Shown: piece after piece, positions 41,910 to 53,251 of the stretch
How the letters are laid out: the number at the start of each line of letters is the position of its first letter
How positions within the stretch are numbered: position 1 is the stretch's first letter
Assembly: GCA_017513085.1 (NCBI GenBank)
Contig: JAFWDK010000019.1
Span: 124,001 to 188,000, forward strand
Source: Clostridiales bacterium
GTDB taxonomy: Bacteria > Bacillota > Clostridia > Saccharofermentanales > Saccharofermentanaceae
Direction: 5' to 3'
DNA length: 64,000 nt
Made by a program: the position numbers and the translations under genes
Notes under the pieces: model-generated
What the model was told of the DNA's origin: nothing
The model's input: only the letters and a program-made list of their open reading frames with translations
Databases searched by the model: none

Positions 41910-44900
41910 CTAATCTGCTGTCACGATCGTTGGTGTCTCCTTATAGTTGATCTTCAATCCATACTTCTTGAAATAGTACTCGCTGTGGTTATCATTTGAA
42001 GGTCTTTGTGCTATTACTCCAGTAGATTCATATTTTGCTGTTTTTGCCTTAATGATCGTAAGTCCCGACAGATTAAAATTCTTCGTGCATCGAAGCGGGA
42101 ATTTATACATGCTCGGATCATTAAAGTACTTATCATCAATCGGGATGTACTTTTCATTAGCATCCTTTCTTTTCGGCATAACGGGAGAATATAATGGAAC
42201 ATTGTCCCGTAAGAATACACCATCTTTATCCTTTTGGGCATCGATCGTCAGATTTGAAATATTTATATTTTCCGGAAGCATACTATAGTATGTCATACCA
42301 TCCTCCTTGATCGTGTCATACATATACTGGTAGAGAGGATCATAGCTGGCGTAAATCAATACAGCAGAATAGTACGTTCCAATATCCCATTTCGTATTGG
42401 TGATCGTTATATCTCCGAACCATGCACTTCCAAAATCATTACGGAGTTTCACCAGATACTCTTTGGAGCGGATAAATGAATTATCGATACGCAATTCTCC
42501 GAATCCGACAGCCGCGACGCCCCATGCACCAATTGTTGAATCCTTAACAGTCATGTTATACGTTCCTTGATGCGCATCGATCCTGCTGATGGAACTATGA
42601 TTCTGAACTGTGAGTTCCTTGCAATAATTCGTTCCCGTCGTACCCCATCGGGATTTATCCATGATACCCGTTTCATCAGCAGGTCCCGTCAAATCGTCCT
42701 CAGTCGGCGCGCAGTGGCAATTGTCGATGACCAGATCTACACAATACTCTGCATAGAAATCGTACGGAGCGGTAGAATTTGTATCGTCACCATTGTTATA
42801 TACACGAAGATGATTTGAGAAAACACAATTTTGCAGAGTAACATGTGCGCAGTGATTCAACCGGAAGAATCCCTGATACGGCGCACCGGTTCTCGGGTAG
42901 TAGATCACCGTCTTCTTCTCTCCGGAGACCGGATCGGCCTTCGGTGTAGTATATACAGCTTTTCCTCCTTCATTCAGTTGTCCGTCCTGGCCATATTCTC
43001 CTGCAAGATAATGCTCTACGCCCTTAAGGAGAACATTAGATCTTTGAATGTTGAGTCCACGCGTGACATATGTACGCGTATTCACAATATTCACATTCGT
43101 AATAAACTTTCCGCCTGTGATCTGAAGCAAGGTTTCATCGATTGGACATTTGTCTATGATATAGATTTTATCCCAATCCCACTGGAAAGGACTCATACTG
43201 TCAATACGGCTCTTGCCTGGGTGGTTTTTCGCATCCGTCGAATCGTATTTATTTACGATGACAACCTCCTGCTGTTCCTTGCCTATTGCATCAGACGACA
43301 CCGCTGAGCCGTTTCTCGACCATCTTCTCACAGACTGCGTCTTCAGATAATAAAGTGCTGTTTCCTGGAATTCTCCTTCGAGCAAAGTCGTATCTTTAGA
43401 GAATGTCTTATTTTTGAAGTCTCTCGCTGCTGTAGCACTGGTGCTGGCAGAAAGTCTTGGATCCAATCCGAGATAAACCCCTCCGCTTGGATTCAAATAT
43501 ACATGTTCAAGTGGTTTGCTCGGCTCGACAGTAAACAGATAGCAATGTCCATCATCCATGACAACGACATCCACTTCTATGTATGTATCGTCTTTCTGCT
43601 TCACTTTTTGCTTTTCATAATGCCAATTGATCTTTTTATCATCGATAAAGAATGTCGCTCCGGTCCAGTCCGTGTCCGTCTTGATCAAAGCTCCATTTGG
43701 ATTTTTCGGATCCATATGTCCAATGTAGTAGGTCGCACCCGGATCCGCCTTTACACGAAGATTGTTCTTATTCGCATATTCATGTGTTGCAACGATTGCA
43801 TCATAGTCATCCGTCACGCCATCGCCCTTCGCGCCGCACTCCCGGTATGTGACATATCCGTCTGTATGAATGGCAGTCGGAACCGGTGTTACCGTCACTT
43901 TATTCGTAGGAGTATTTGTCGGTTTCTTTGTCGGAGTCGGAGTATCGGTAGCTTTTTTCGTCGGAGTAGGCGTAGAACCGGATGCACTTCCACTAAAGAA
44001 AGCCTTCGATGAATTACTAAGCGCCAAAGAGTACCTCAGAAGTGCTTTTAATTCATTGGAAGCGCTGGCATACAGATCCTTCATGCAGCTTTCCACACTT
44101 GTTGTATAGGTTCCGCTGATTGAGCCGGAACCACTCTTTACCACAACAGTAAGTGGTGTCTTCAGATCAGCGGGAGCAATTCCGGTAATCGATGCAACAT
44201 AGTATTTCGAGCTGCTATCGTATCGAAAAGCACTTTGTGGAATCGTGATCTTTCTGTTCTGACCGTCTACGGATTTATACGTGACCTCTACCACAGTATT
44301 GGCCGCCGGGGTTCTCGTAAATTTCATGTACGCTTCCACGCGCGCATCGTAACTATTTCCCAAAGCAAAGAAGTCGATCGTACAAGACGCGCCGTTCAGT
44401 GCCCGTACCGAGTTACAGGATGAAAAAGAAGATGGAAGTGCCGAAGCATACCCTTTCTGAGTCGCAGTAAGCTTGGCGTTAGGAAGATTAGAAGTGTTCA
44501 CTCCAAAGAATGTCTGTGCCGCAGCACCATAGTTTAACAGATCCACACACAAAGTACGGATCTTCTTGTCCTTATCAGACGATCCATTCTGATGCGTCGT
44601 GATCAGATCCGTCAGGTACTGCTTCACGGAAAACTCGTCGACCTCACTGATGCATTTTGTTGATCCTTGGTCCGCATATACAGTCGCACGCAGAAGATTG
44701 TTCATCTCCACGGCACTCACTCCACTGAAACAGAAAATGTAGCTGTTGTCCTTGATCATATAATCTGTCAGATCAAAAGATTGCCAGGTAAACGATGTGG
44801 ATGCACCTGAAAAAACCTGCTTCTCAACATGCAACCGGACATTTGAAAAAGAATCGTTCGTATTCATCTTCACACTGTAATACACATCGACTTCACTGGT

Positions 44901-45089
44901 CAGCGAGCACGAATGTGTGATCGAAGCCGCCAGATGGTCTGCCGCATGAAGTGTTCGGACCGGATAATTGATAAAAGGTAAAAGCAGCATCACAAGGGTC
45001 AGTGCCACACATCTTGTCGTTCTTGAAAATCTTTTTCCCAAGGTTCTCTCCTCCATACTATTGTATTCTCTCTTCTTCTCTATACTCAT
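41910..45089 (-). CDS. Large secreted protein: duplicated N-terminal module, PT linker, pectate-lyase-like beta-helix
   Basis: 1059 residues from the ATG at 45089, which overlaps the preceding stop (TGATG); a second ATG at 45056 is possible. Signal peptide about 1-48. Two copies of a roughly 140-residue module follow (about 50-205 and 240-375; the first ends in DLLNYGAAAQTFF), shared with the next-door protein. A Thr/Pro linker (TPTPTKKPT) leads to a parallel beta-helix domain beginning RECGAKGDGVTDDYDAI (about 418), the start signature of pectate-lyase superfamily proteins. Probably acts on, or binds, plant or cell-surface polysaccharide; catalytic residues cannot be assigned. No cell-wall anchor seen. 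Confidence 0.85.
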   Translation of the reverse strand: MSIEKKREYNSMEERTLGKRFSRTTRCVALTLVMLLLPFINYPVRTLHAADHLAASITHSCSLTSEVDVYYSVKMNTNDSFSNVRLHVEKQVFSGASTSFTWQSFDLTDYMIKDNSYIFCFSGVSAVEMNNLLRATVYADQGSTKCISEVDEFSVKQYLTDLITTHQNGSSDKDKKIRTLCVDLLNYGAAAQTFFGVNTSNLPNAKLTATQKGYASALPSSFSSCNSVRALNGASCTIDFFALGNSYDARVEAYMKFTRTPAANTVVEVTYKSVDGQNRKITIPQSAFRYDSSSKYYVASITGIAPADLKTPLTVVVKSGSGSISGTYTTSVESCMKDLYASASNELKALLRYSLALSNSSKAFFSGSASGSTPTPTKKATDTPTPTKKPTNTPTNKVTVTPVPTAIHTDGYVTYRECGAKGDGVTDDYDAIVATHEYANKNNLRVKADPGATYYIGHMDPKNPNGALIKTDTDWTGATFFIDDKKINWHYEKQKVKQKDDTYIEVDVVVMDDGHCYLFTVEPSKPLEHVYLNPSGGVYLGLDPRLSASTSATAARDFKNKTFSKDTTLLEGEFQETALYYLKTQSVRRWSRNGSAVSSDAIGKEQQEVVIVNKYDSTDAKNHPGKSRIDSMSPFQWDWDKIYIIDKCPIDETLLQITGGKFITNVNIVNTRTYVTRGLNIQRSNVLLKGVEHYLAGEYGQDGQLNEGGKAVYTTPKADPVSGEKKTVIYYPRTGAPYQGFFRLNHCAHVTLQNCVFSNHLRVYNNGDDTNSTAPYDFYAEYCVDLVIDNCHCAPTEDDLTGPADETGIMDKSRWGTTGTNYCKELTVQNHSSISRIDAHQGTYNMTVKDSTIGAWGVAAVGFGELRIDNSFIRSKEYLVKLRNDFGSAWFGDITITNTKWDIGTYYSAVLIYASYDPLYQYMYDTIKEDGMTYYSMLPENINISNLTIDAQKDKDGVFLRDNVPLYSPVMPKRKDANEKYIPIDDKYFNDPSMYKFPLRCTKNFNLSGLTIIKAKTAKYESTGVIAQRPSNDNHSEYYFKKYGLKINYKETPTIVTAD

Positions 45090-48000
45090 CAAGTCACAGG
45101 CCACTCTCCCGGATTCTTTGCCATGATCGCATCGGAATCCGGCGGCGTATTACGGAAGATCAGACTGAAAACTTTCGTCCCGAATTTATTTACAATATCC
45201 GAATACAGTTTTCTGTTCTCTGCAATATAAGTAGATGATTTGGAAAACTCCTCCACCTTCAAGCAGGATTTCACGATACGCCAGCTCAAGAGAGTTCTCT
45301 CGGTCGTGTATTGGTGTCTGGCCGTGTCTTTGGAGACGGCGCTCATCGCAAGTTTTGAAAGCTGCTCGCATCTAGCTATATCCGTATCTGTCATACGGTT
45401 ATGGGCATCCATATACTCTGTTGCGGAAACAGCCTGTTCCACGCCATTGATCACGAGATAGGAAACTCCAAAATCGTTGCAGAACGTCTGCATCGGCTTT
45501 GCGTCATAACCCATTATTTTGTCTCTGAAAAGATACGGATTATACTTACAATTCGGACCGCAACCGTGCCTCTTGGCCTGGTTACACAGAATCTGCATAT
45601 ATTCCTTCATATATGGCGCGCTGGCACCATAGAACTGATTCATAAAGAAATCGATTTCTGCATCAACATCTGCATTCGGATTCTTCAAAAGCACATTACC
45701 AAGATAGTTTCTCAAATCACCGAACTCTGTATTGCAATCACCATGACGGTCATTGCTCTGCAGGTATACACCGGTCACTCCGATGGATTTATAGTAAGCA
45801 ATATCATGCGTCAGTGCATCGAAATTCGGATATGGTGCAATAGTCGAAAACCAGTTGGCATTGTAATCCCAGATCCAGAAATTTGCTCCGCCTTCTCGGC
45901 AAAGTCTTGCCCATTCATTCATGAACGTAACGACTTCTTTGTTCTTCACGCATGAAGTGTCATTACAGCGATGAGCATAACAGCGCGAGATCGGCGCAAA
46001 CTGAACGATGACGTGATCGTCGACCGCTACATCCTTGGGTGGTCTATAATTCCACGTATAGGCCATCAATTCAATATATACGTTCTTGTAGCCCGCTTTT
46101 TTCACAGCCTTGGAAACATAATTGCAAAGTTCCAGGTAATGCGCAGATTCGAACATACCACAAGGGTCACCATTGATATCCGGCACGGTGTGGGCCAGAT
46201 TATAGTTATAACAATCTGAGCACTGGCAATAGACTTCGTTATCATCCTGTCCAAGACAGAGGATCTGCATAGGCGCATTCTTATCATACATAGACCCCTT
46301 TAGGATCTTCATAACATGTTCCAGAATATGTTCTTTCACTTCCGGATTACTGAGACACAATTGTTTATACTGTCGTGTGCCTTTCCACTTACTGAACCAC
46401 TCCGGATGCTGTTTCAGATCCGACTCGTAGAAATACTCATTCAGCAAAGTATGTGCCTGGCCTGGACGAAGTCCTGTCGGATAGTGTGCCGTTTCCGGAT
46501 CATAAAGATACCAGTTCTGACTCCCTGCCTGATTCTGCGTCACAAGATTGGCAAAGAATCCATTCAAACCACCGGATATGGTAAACATACGGTTTTCACC
46601 GGATGCAAATTTACCGAAATATACATCAATATCCGAGAATATGAACGGCCGGTTATAATCAATGCTGATATTTGTTTCATACTTAAAATGTGTCTGATTC
46701 GTGATATATCCGTCCTCAAAAGACAACCAGAAATATCCGCCACATGCTGAGAGAAAAGCTGCAGCACCATCGATCGTACCACGCGCGCCAACTCCGAGAA
46801 TAGAGATACCATTCGTGTACGACTTGATAGAATAAGATCCCTCTGTCTTATAAGCCGCGGTACCATGCGGACGATTGGTTCTTCCGACAGAGATCTCGAA
46901 GCCTTTTGATCCCTGACTTGTTGCATCAGTGATAATGCTCGGAGTATAACCATCTTCTCTCGAAATATAAAGTTGCAGCATGTTAGCCGCATATTTCTCT
47001 TCGTCCGTAGCAGCGGAAGGGATCACGATCACGGCGTTAGGCATATTTTTCGTAAACTTACTGTTCTTATAAGTGGACAGCGATGACACGTTCGTCGGAA
47101 CAGGTGTATTCGTGACCGTAGGCGTAGATGTATTTGTCGGCGTGACTGTCGCTTTCTTGGTAGGAGTCGTTGTATTGACGCTCCCTCCGATTCCGAAATA
47201 CACCTTAGCAGATGACGCATATGCCATGAGATTTGTGATAAAATTCCATGCCTCCTCACTACCACCGGATGTGGCGGAAGCGATCAATTGATGAACATAA
47301 CTCTCTACACTGTACGTGTACTTTCCACTGATCTGTGTACTTCCCCTCTTCACTACAAGGCTCAGTTTCGTATAAAACTCCGGTGCCTTGATCTCAGGGA
47401 TCGATACTTTGTAAAGGCGGGTCGACGTATTGTATGAAAAGTCCGAGAAGTTCTTCTTGATGGTCTTCTTCGTACCTGTTACGGAAGTGTAGCTGACCTC
47501 CAGGTAAGTCGAGCTGTCCGGATTCGATGTAAAACGCAACAAAGCATTCAGGCAAAGGCTCGGCACATTGTCCATCTCAAAATGATCGATCGAACATATA
47601 CTTCCGGAAAACGGCGTATACGCATATACATTCGAAAAAGCAGACGGAAGCTTCGAACCAAGTGCTTTTTGCGCAGAAGTTAGTCCGGCATTGGCTAGAC
47701 TCTGCTCGTTGATATGAAAATACTTCTGCGATGCCGCACCGTAATTCAAAAGATCGACTACAAGTGTACAAAGTGCTCTGTCTTTCGTCGCAGTACTTTG
47801 TGAATACTTTTTCAAAAGCGCTTGGAAATAGGTACGCAGAGACATCTCGTCAGTTTCCGATATCAGCGATACATTCCCGCTTTGCGCATATAACGTCGCA
47901 CGGATAAGATTGGGCATCTCCGTAGAGCGAAGTCCATAGTAACGGAAAACATATTCGCCATTTTCCACTGTATAGTTTTTCAAGTCGATCGTTTCCCATG

Positions 48001-48253
48001 TATAGGAACTGCCTGAGCCGGAAAATTTCTGGCGCTGCAAACGAAGATACATATTCGAATAGGATCCGGAGGAATTGAGCTTCACGTTATATTTCAGCCC
48101 GAGATCTCCGTACAGCTCGACACTATGACTGATCGTAGCATCCAGATGATTATCCGCACGTGCAGAAGGCGTGTACGACGGCGCAATAAGAACCATGTTC
48201 AACATGAGTAGCATCGCTAAAACTGTCAGTAAAGATTTTGTTAGGCGCTGCAT
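45089..48253 (-). CDS. Large secreted protein: duplicated N-terminal module, PT linker, DUF4838 glycosidase-like region
   Basis: 1054 residues from the ATG at 48253 (TGATG overlap with the preceding stop). Signal peptide with cleavage likely after SARA (33). Module copies about 36-180 (ends VVDLLNYGAASQKYF) and 226-354 (ends NLMAYASSAKVYF), then a Thr/Pro linker (360-392). The remaining 660 residues match DUF4838-type proteins: DEEKYAANMLQLYISRE, DGAAAFLSACGGYFWL and a Cys-rich segment DDNEVYCQCSDCYNY, resembling alpha-glucuronidase/GH20-like layouts. Enzyme activity on uronic-acid or amino-sugar glycans is inferred from the family only. Confidence 0.85.
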   Translation of the reverse strand: MQRLTKSLLTVLAMLLMLNMVLIAPSYTPSARADNHLDATISHSVELYGDLGLKYNVKLNSSGSYSNMYLRLQRQKFSGSGSSYTWETIDLKNYTVENGEYVFRYYGLRSTEMPNLIRATLYAQSGNVSLISETDEMSLRTYFQALLKKYSQSTATKDRALCTLVVDLLNYGAASQKYFHINEQSLANAGLTSAQKALGSKLPSAFSNVYAYTPFSGSICSIDHFEMDNVPSLCLNALLRFTSNPDSSTYLEVSYTSVTGTKKTIKKNFSDFSYNTSTRLYKVSIPEIKAPEFYTKLSLVVKRGSTQISGKYTYSVESYVHQLIASATSGGSEEAWNFITNLMAYASSAKVYFGIGGSVNTTTPTKKATVTPTNTSTPTVTNTPVPTNVSSLSTYKNSKFTKNMPNAVIVIPSAATDEEKYAANMLQLYISREDGYTPSIITDATSQGSKGFEISVGRTNRPHGTAAYKTEGSYSIKSYTNGISILGVGARGTIDGAAAFLSACGGYFWLSFEDGYITNQTHFKYETNISIDYNRPFIFSDIDVYFGKFASGENRMFTISGGLNGFFANLVTQNQAGSQNWYLYDPETAHYPTGLRPGQAHTLLNEYFYESDLKQHPEWFSKWKGTRQYKQLCLSNPEVKEHILEHVMKILKGSMYDKNAPMQILCLGQDDNEVYCQCSDCYNYNLAHTVPDINGDPCGMFESAHYLELCNYVSKAVKKAGYKNVYIELMAYTWNYRPPKDVAVDDHVIVQFAPISRCYAHRCNDTSCVKNKEVVTFMNEWARLCREGGANFWIWDYNANWFSTIAPYPNFDALTHDIAYYKSIGVTGVYLQSNDRHGDCNTEFGDLRNYLGNVLLKNPNADVDAEIDFFMNQFYGASAPYMKEYMQILCNQAKRHGCGPNCKYNPYLFRDKIMGYDAKPMQTFCNDFGVSYLVINGVEQAVSATEYMDAHNRMTDTDIARCEQLSKLAMSAVSKDTARHQYTTERTLLSWRIVKSCLKVEEFSKSSTYIAENRKLYSDIVNKFGTKVFSLIFRNTPPDSDAIMAKNPGEWPVT

Positions 48254-50286
48254 CAATTATTACCCTCTTCTTTCGGTTCGATCTCACCACGCTCGATACC
48301 ACATGATTTGCAAAGCTTCTCGAATTCTTCCGAAGAAGCGAAGCCCTTCATGACATTCTCCCTCGTCTCGCCCGCAGCAAGTCTTCCTGCCCAGTACTTA
48401 AGTCCTCCTTCATCTGCTTCTCTATCCATAAAAGTCAGATAGAGTCGCTCGATGAATTCTTTATCAGTGGTCTTAAGATTTACAAACTCATCACCGGTAA
48501 AGAACAGCTTCGCAGCGTCATATCCGGTCTGTTCCAGATTTGTAAGTGCCATCGACCAGTACTTCAATCCATCCTCTTCCGGTTCTCTTCCGAGGCAGCA
48601 TGTGTAAAGGCGTGTCGCAAATTCAATCGCCTTCCTCGAAGCAAATTCCGCTTTATGGTAGATTGCTCCGGAACGCACGCTGTATGTCGCGCAAACATTA
48701 CACCATTCTGTAGATTCGATGAAGTCGTTGACCACGGTTTCGCGTGTCGCATCAGTCTTTAACCGTCCAAGCCAGTAAGACATACCGGCAGCATCCGGAT
48801 CACGGTCATAGAACGTATGGTAAAGCACTGTCAGGAATCGTGTGTCGTCGAGTTTACGGTTCATGAATTCCGGTGCTTCCAACAGGAAGAATCTTGCACA
48901 ATCCGCACCGTTATACTCACCGTTTTCTACCTTCTCGACCCAGAAAGCTTTTCCTTCCGGTTCCGAAGCACGATCCAGAGCGACTACATACAATCTTTCC
49001 ACAAAATCTTCGAATGAAGGTTCATTCGGATCAGGTGTAGGAGTCGGAGTACCTGTAACTCCAGGCTTTGGTGCTTGTGTCGGAGTCTTGGTAGGCGTTC
49101 CGGTCGGAGCAACTGTAGGAGACACAACAGGAGATCCGGTAGGCGCTACAGTCGGAGCACTTGTCGGCGCAGCAGTCGGTTCTGCACCGGACTTGGCGAC
49201 ATAAAGTGTCACGGAAATCGAAGTGTCGGTCAGGAAAAGATGTGTGTTCGCTTTCGGATCCTGGTCCTCAACACAGAAATTCTTCGAAGCATCTTCGCAT
49301 GCTACCCACACGATCTCCACTTTAACTGTTTTAAAGCCACCATCTTTTAGTTCTCTGGTAACCAGACTCTTCGCATCGTGATAATTCATACCATGTACAT
49401 CCGGCATGGCAACGAAAGGCACAGACGGAGTCGGTGTCGGAGCACTCGTCGGCTTCTGAGTAGGCACAGGAGTATTCGTCGGCGTTGGCGTCGATGTCGG
49501 TGTAGGCGTCGGCGTAGTTGTGATCGTCGGGAAAGGCGTCAAAGTCGGCACCTTCGTCGGAGACGGGAACGTAGACGGTCTTGGGGTCACCGGAATATCC
49601 GGACCCTTCGTCGGTGTCGGTTTCTTTGTCACAGTCGGCTTCGGTGTTACGACCGTCGGTTTGGGTGTGACTACCGTCGGCTTCGGCGTAACGGTAACCG
49701 GTACCGGGGTCGTCGCAGACGTCTTAGCAAATGTCTTGGTTATACGAACTGCACCACCGGACAGAGTCGTCAACCGCATACTTTCACCATTCAGCGAAGC
49801 AGTGGTTTTGGAATCGAATTTGTAACCGCTCTTAGGTGTGATGTCGATGGTCACCGTATAGATCGTCGATGCTCTGGCAGTCGTATCTGACGGAGACCAT
49901 GTCACCTTATAGGTCGCACCTGTGGATGCGGAGAAAGATATGCTCTTATCGAGCGCCTGTCCTGTAACGGGAGCGGAAAGATCCTTGATCGTTAAAAAGC
50001 GGATCAGGCCGCAATCGTCACAGATCGGATCCGCCGCGGATGAATACTTGTGAACAAGCACAACGTTACCAGTGTCCGGTGGAAGCATAAACTCACCATC
50101 TCCACTTAAATCCTGCAACTGAACCTGACCATCTCTTAAGTCAGAAATTTGATGCTCCTCTACGATCAGCTCCTGGTCATGAAGAGTAAAAAAAAGCGAT
50201 GTTCCCAAAACAACCAAGACGCTCAGGACCATCGTCAGAAAATAAAAAAACGGTCCACAATCGGAACCGGGTCTGCATTTTTTCAT
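48253..50286 (-). CDS. Membrane-anchored surface protein with PT linkers, PASTA domain and four DUF4214 repeats
   Basis: 677 residues, first gene of the operon. Basic N-terminus with a single TM helix (about 12-34) and no clear cleavage, so probably anchored. A beta-rich domain (105-187), a Thr/Pro linker (190-290) with three near-identical VVTPKPT units, a PASTA domain (291-365, beginning PDVHGMNYHDAKSLV), a second linker (365-420), then four repeats with the DUF4214 pattern LY...DR...G..YW (425-475, 482-530, 555-605, 611-660). DUF4214 domains occur in surface and S-layer proteins and glycan-linked enzymes. It may hold the two following secreted proteins at the cell surface (inference). Weak ribosome binding site. 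Confidence 0.85.
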   Translation of the reverse strand: MKKCRPGSDCGPFFYFLTMVLSVLVVLGTSLFFTLHDQELIVEEHQISDLRDGQVQLQDLSGDGEFMLPPDTGNVVLVHKYSSAADPICDDCGLIRFLTIKDLSAPVTGQALDKSISFSASTGATYKVTWSPSDTTARASTIYTVTIDITPKSGYKFDSKTTASLNGESMRLTTLSGGAVRITKTFAKTSATTPVPVTVTPKPTVVTPKPTVVTPKPTVTKKPTPTKGPDIPVTPRPSTFPSPTKVPTLTPFPTITTTPTPTPTSTPTPTNTPVPTQKPTSAPTPTPSVPFVAMPDVHGMNYHDAKSLVTRELKDGGFKTVKVEIVWVACEDASKNFCVEDQDPKANTHLFLTDTSISVTLYVAKSGAEPTAAPTSAPTVAPTGSPVVSPTVAPTGTPTKTPTQAPKPGVTGTPTPTPDPNEPSFEDFVERLYVVALDRASEPEGKAFWVEKVENGEYNGADCARFFLLEAPEFMNRKLDDTRFLTVLYHTFYDRDPDAAGMSYWLGRLKTDATRETVVNDFIESTEWCNVCATYSVRSGAIYHKAEFASRKAIEFATRLYTCCLGREPEEDGLKYWSMALTNLEQTGYDAAKLFFTGDEFVNLKTTDKEFIERLYLTFMDREADEGGLKYWAGRLAAGETRENVMKGFASSEEFEKLCKSCGIERGEIEPKEEGNN
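49627..49704 (-). repeat. In-frame coding repeats in the PT linker
   Basis: Three tandem near-identical 21-bp units encode T-P-K-P-T-V-V. They are part of the linker of the surface protein and may vary in number between strains through slippage. Confidence 0.7.
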
Positions 50287-50357
50287 AAATGAAACCTAGA
50301 ATATCCCTTCGTCAAATTCCCCCCGAATTCTGAATTGTGAACAAACTCAACACCAAC

Positions 50358-50387
50358 AACATAGCACAGGTTCAAAATGATTGTAAA
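50358..50387 (-). promoter_or_regulatory. Promoter of the secreted-protein operon
   Basis: TTTACA, 18 bp, TATGTT with a TGC extension on the minus strand, about 70 bp before the first start codon. The -35 overlaps the terminator of the ATP synthase operon. Confidence 0.5.
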
Positions 50388-50416
50388 TAGTCTTTGGAAA
50401 ATATCAAAGACTATTT
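50385..50416 (-). terminator. Terminator of the ATP synthase operon
   Basis: Perfect 12-bp stem AAATAGTCTTTG/CAAAGACTATTT with an 8-nt loop, 33 bp after the atpC stop. The following minus-strand sequence is only moderately T-rich. Confidence 0.7.
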
Positions 50417-50448
50417 TTCTGATTTCGAAACAAGGTTTCGAAACCGGT

Positions 50449-50901
50449 TTACTCCATGAAACGTTTTTTCTTATCTTTGGATGATTCCGCAGCCAGTTTC
50501 AATCTGGCTTTTGCTCTTCGCATAGCATGACGTGCATAAAGCTTCTGTTCATCGTTGTTGACCGGATCGTGAAGTTTTGCTTCCGCGCGCTCGAGCGCAG
50601 ATTTTGCCCGGTTCTCATCGATCTCCTCCGACCATTCCGCCGCGTTACAGACAATGATGACCGCTTGATGTGCAATCTCGGCAAATCCCTCCGAGACAAC
50701 AAACTTCTTTTGTTCTCCTTTTGTTTCAATACTGGCAATGCCAGGTGTCACAGCGACGACCAAAGGAGAATGTCCGGGCATAACACCCAGCTGTCCATCC
50801 TGCGCTGGAAGAACGATCTTCTCGATACGTCCTTCAAAAAAGATCTCGTACGGTGTCACAACTTCCAGCATTATTGTTTTGGGAGAAACCGAATCTGCCA
50901 T
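50449..50901 (-). CDS. atpC: ATP synthase epsilon subunit
   Basis: 150 residues: N-terminal beta sandwich with TPYEIFFEG, QDGQLGVMPGHSPLV (family signature), then the two-helix C-terminal domain rich in Ala/Arg/Lys (about 95-150) that can inhibit rotation. Last gene of the operon, 6 bp after atpD. Confidence 0.95.
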   Translation of the reverse strand: MADSVSPKTIMLEVVTPYEIFFEGRIEKIVLPAQDGQLGVMPGHSPLVVAVTPGIASIETKGEQKKFVVSEGFAEIAHQAVIIVCNAAEWSEEIDENRAKSALERAEAKLHDPVNNDEQKLYARHAMRRAKARLKLAAESSKDKKKRFME

Positions 50902-50907
50902 GTCTGA

Positions 50908-53245
<2,338 letters not shown>

Positions 53246-53251
53246 CTTCCA

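Noticed and set aside
49378-49890. Arg-rich frame and repeats resembling a CRISPR array or a separate protein
   Set aside because: It is the opposite strand of the Thr/Pro linker coding region; the repeats are in-frame T-P-K-P units of varying spacing, not repeat-spacer units.
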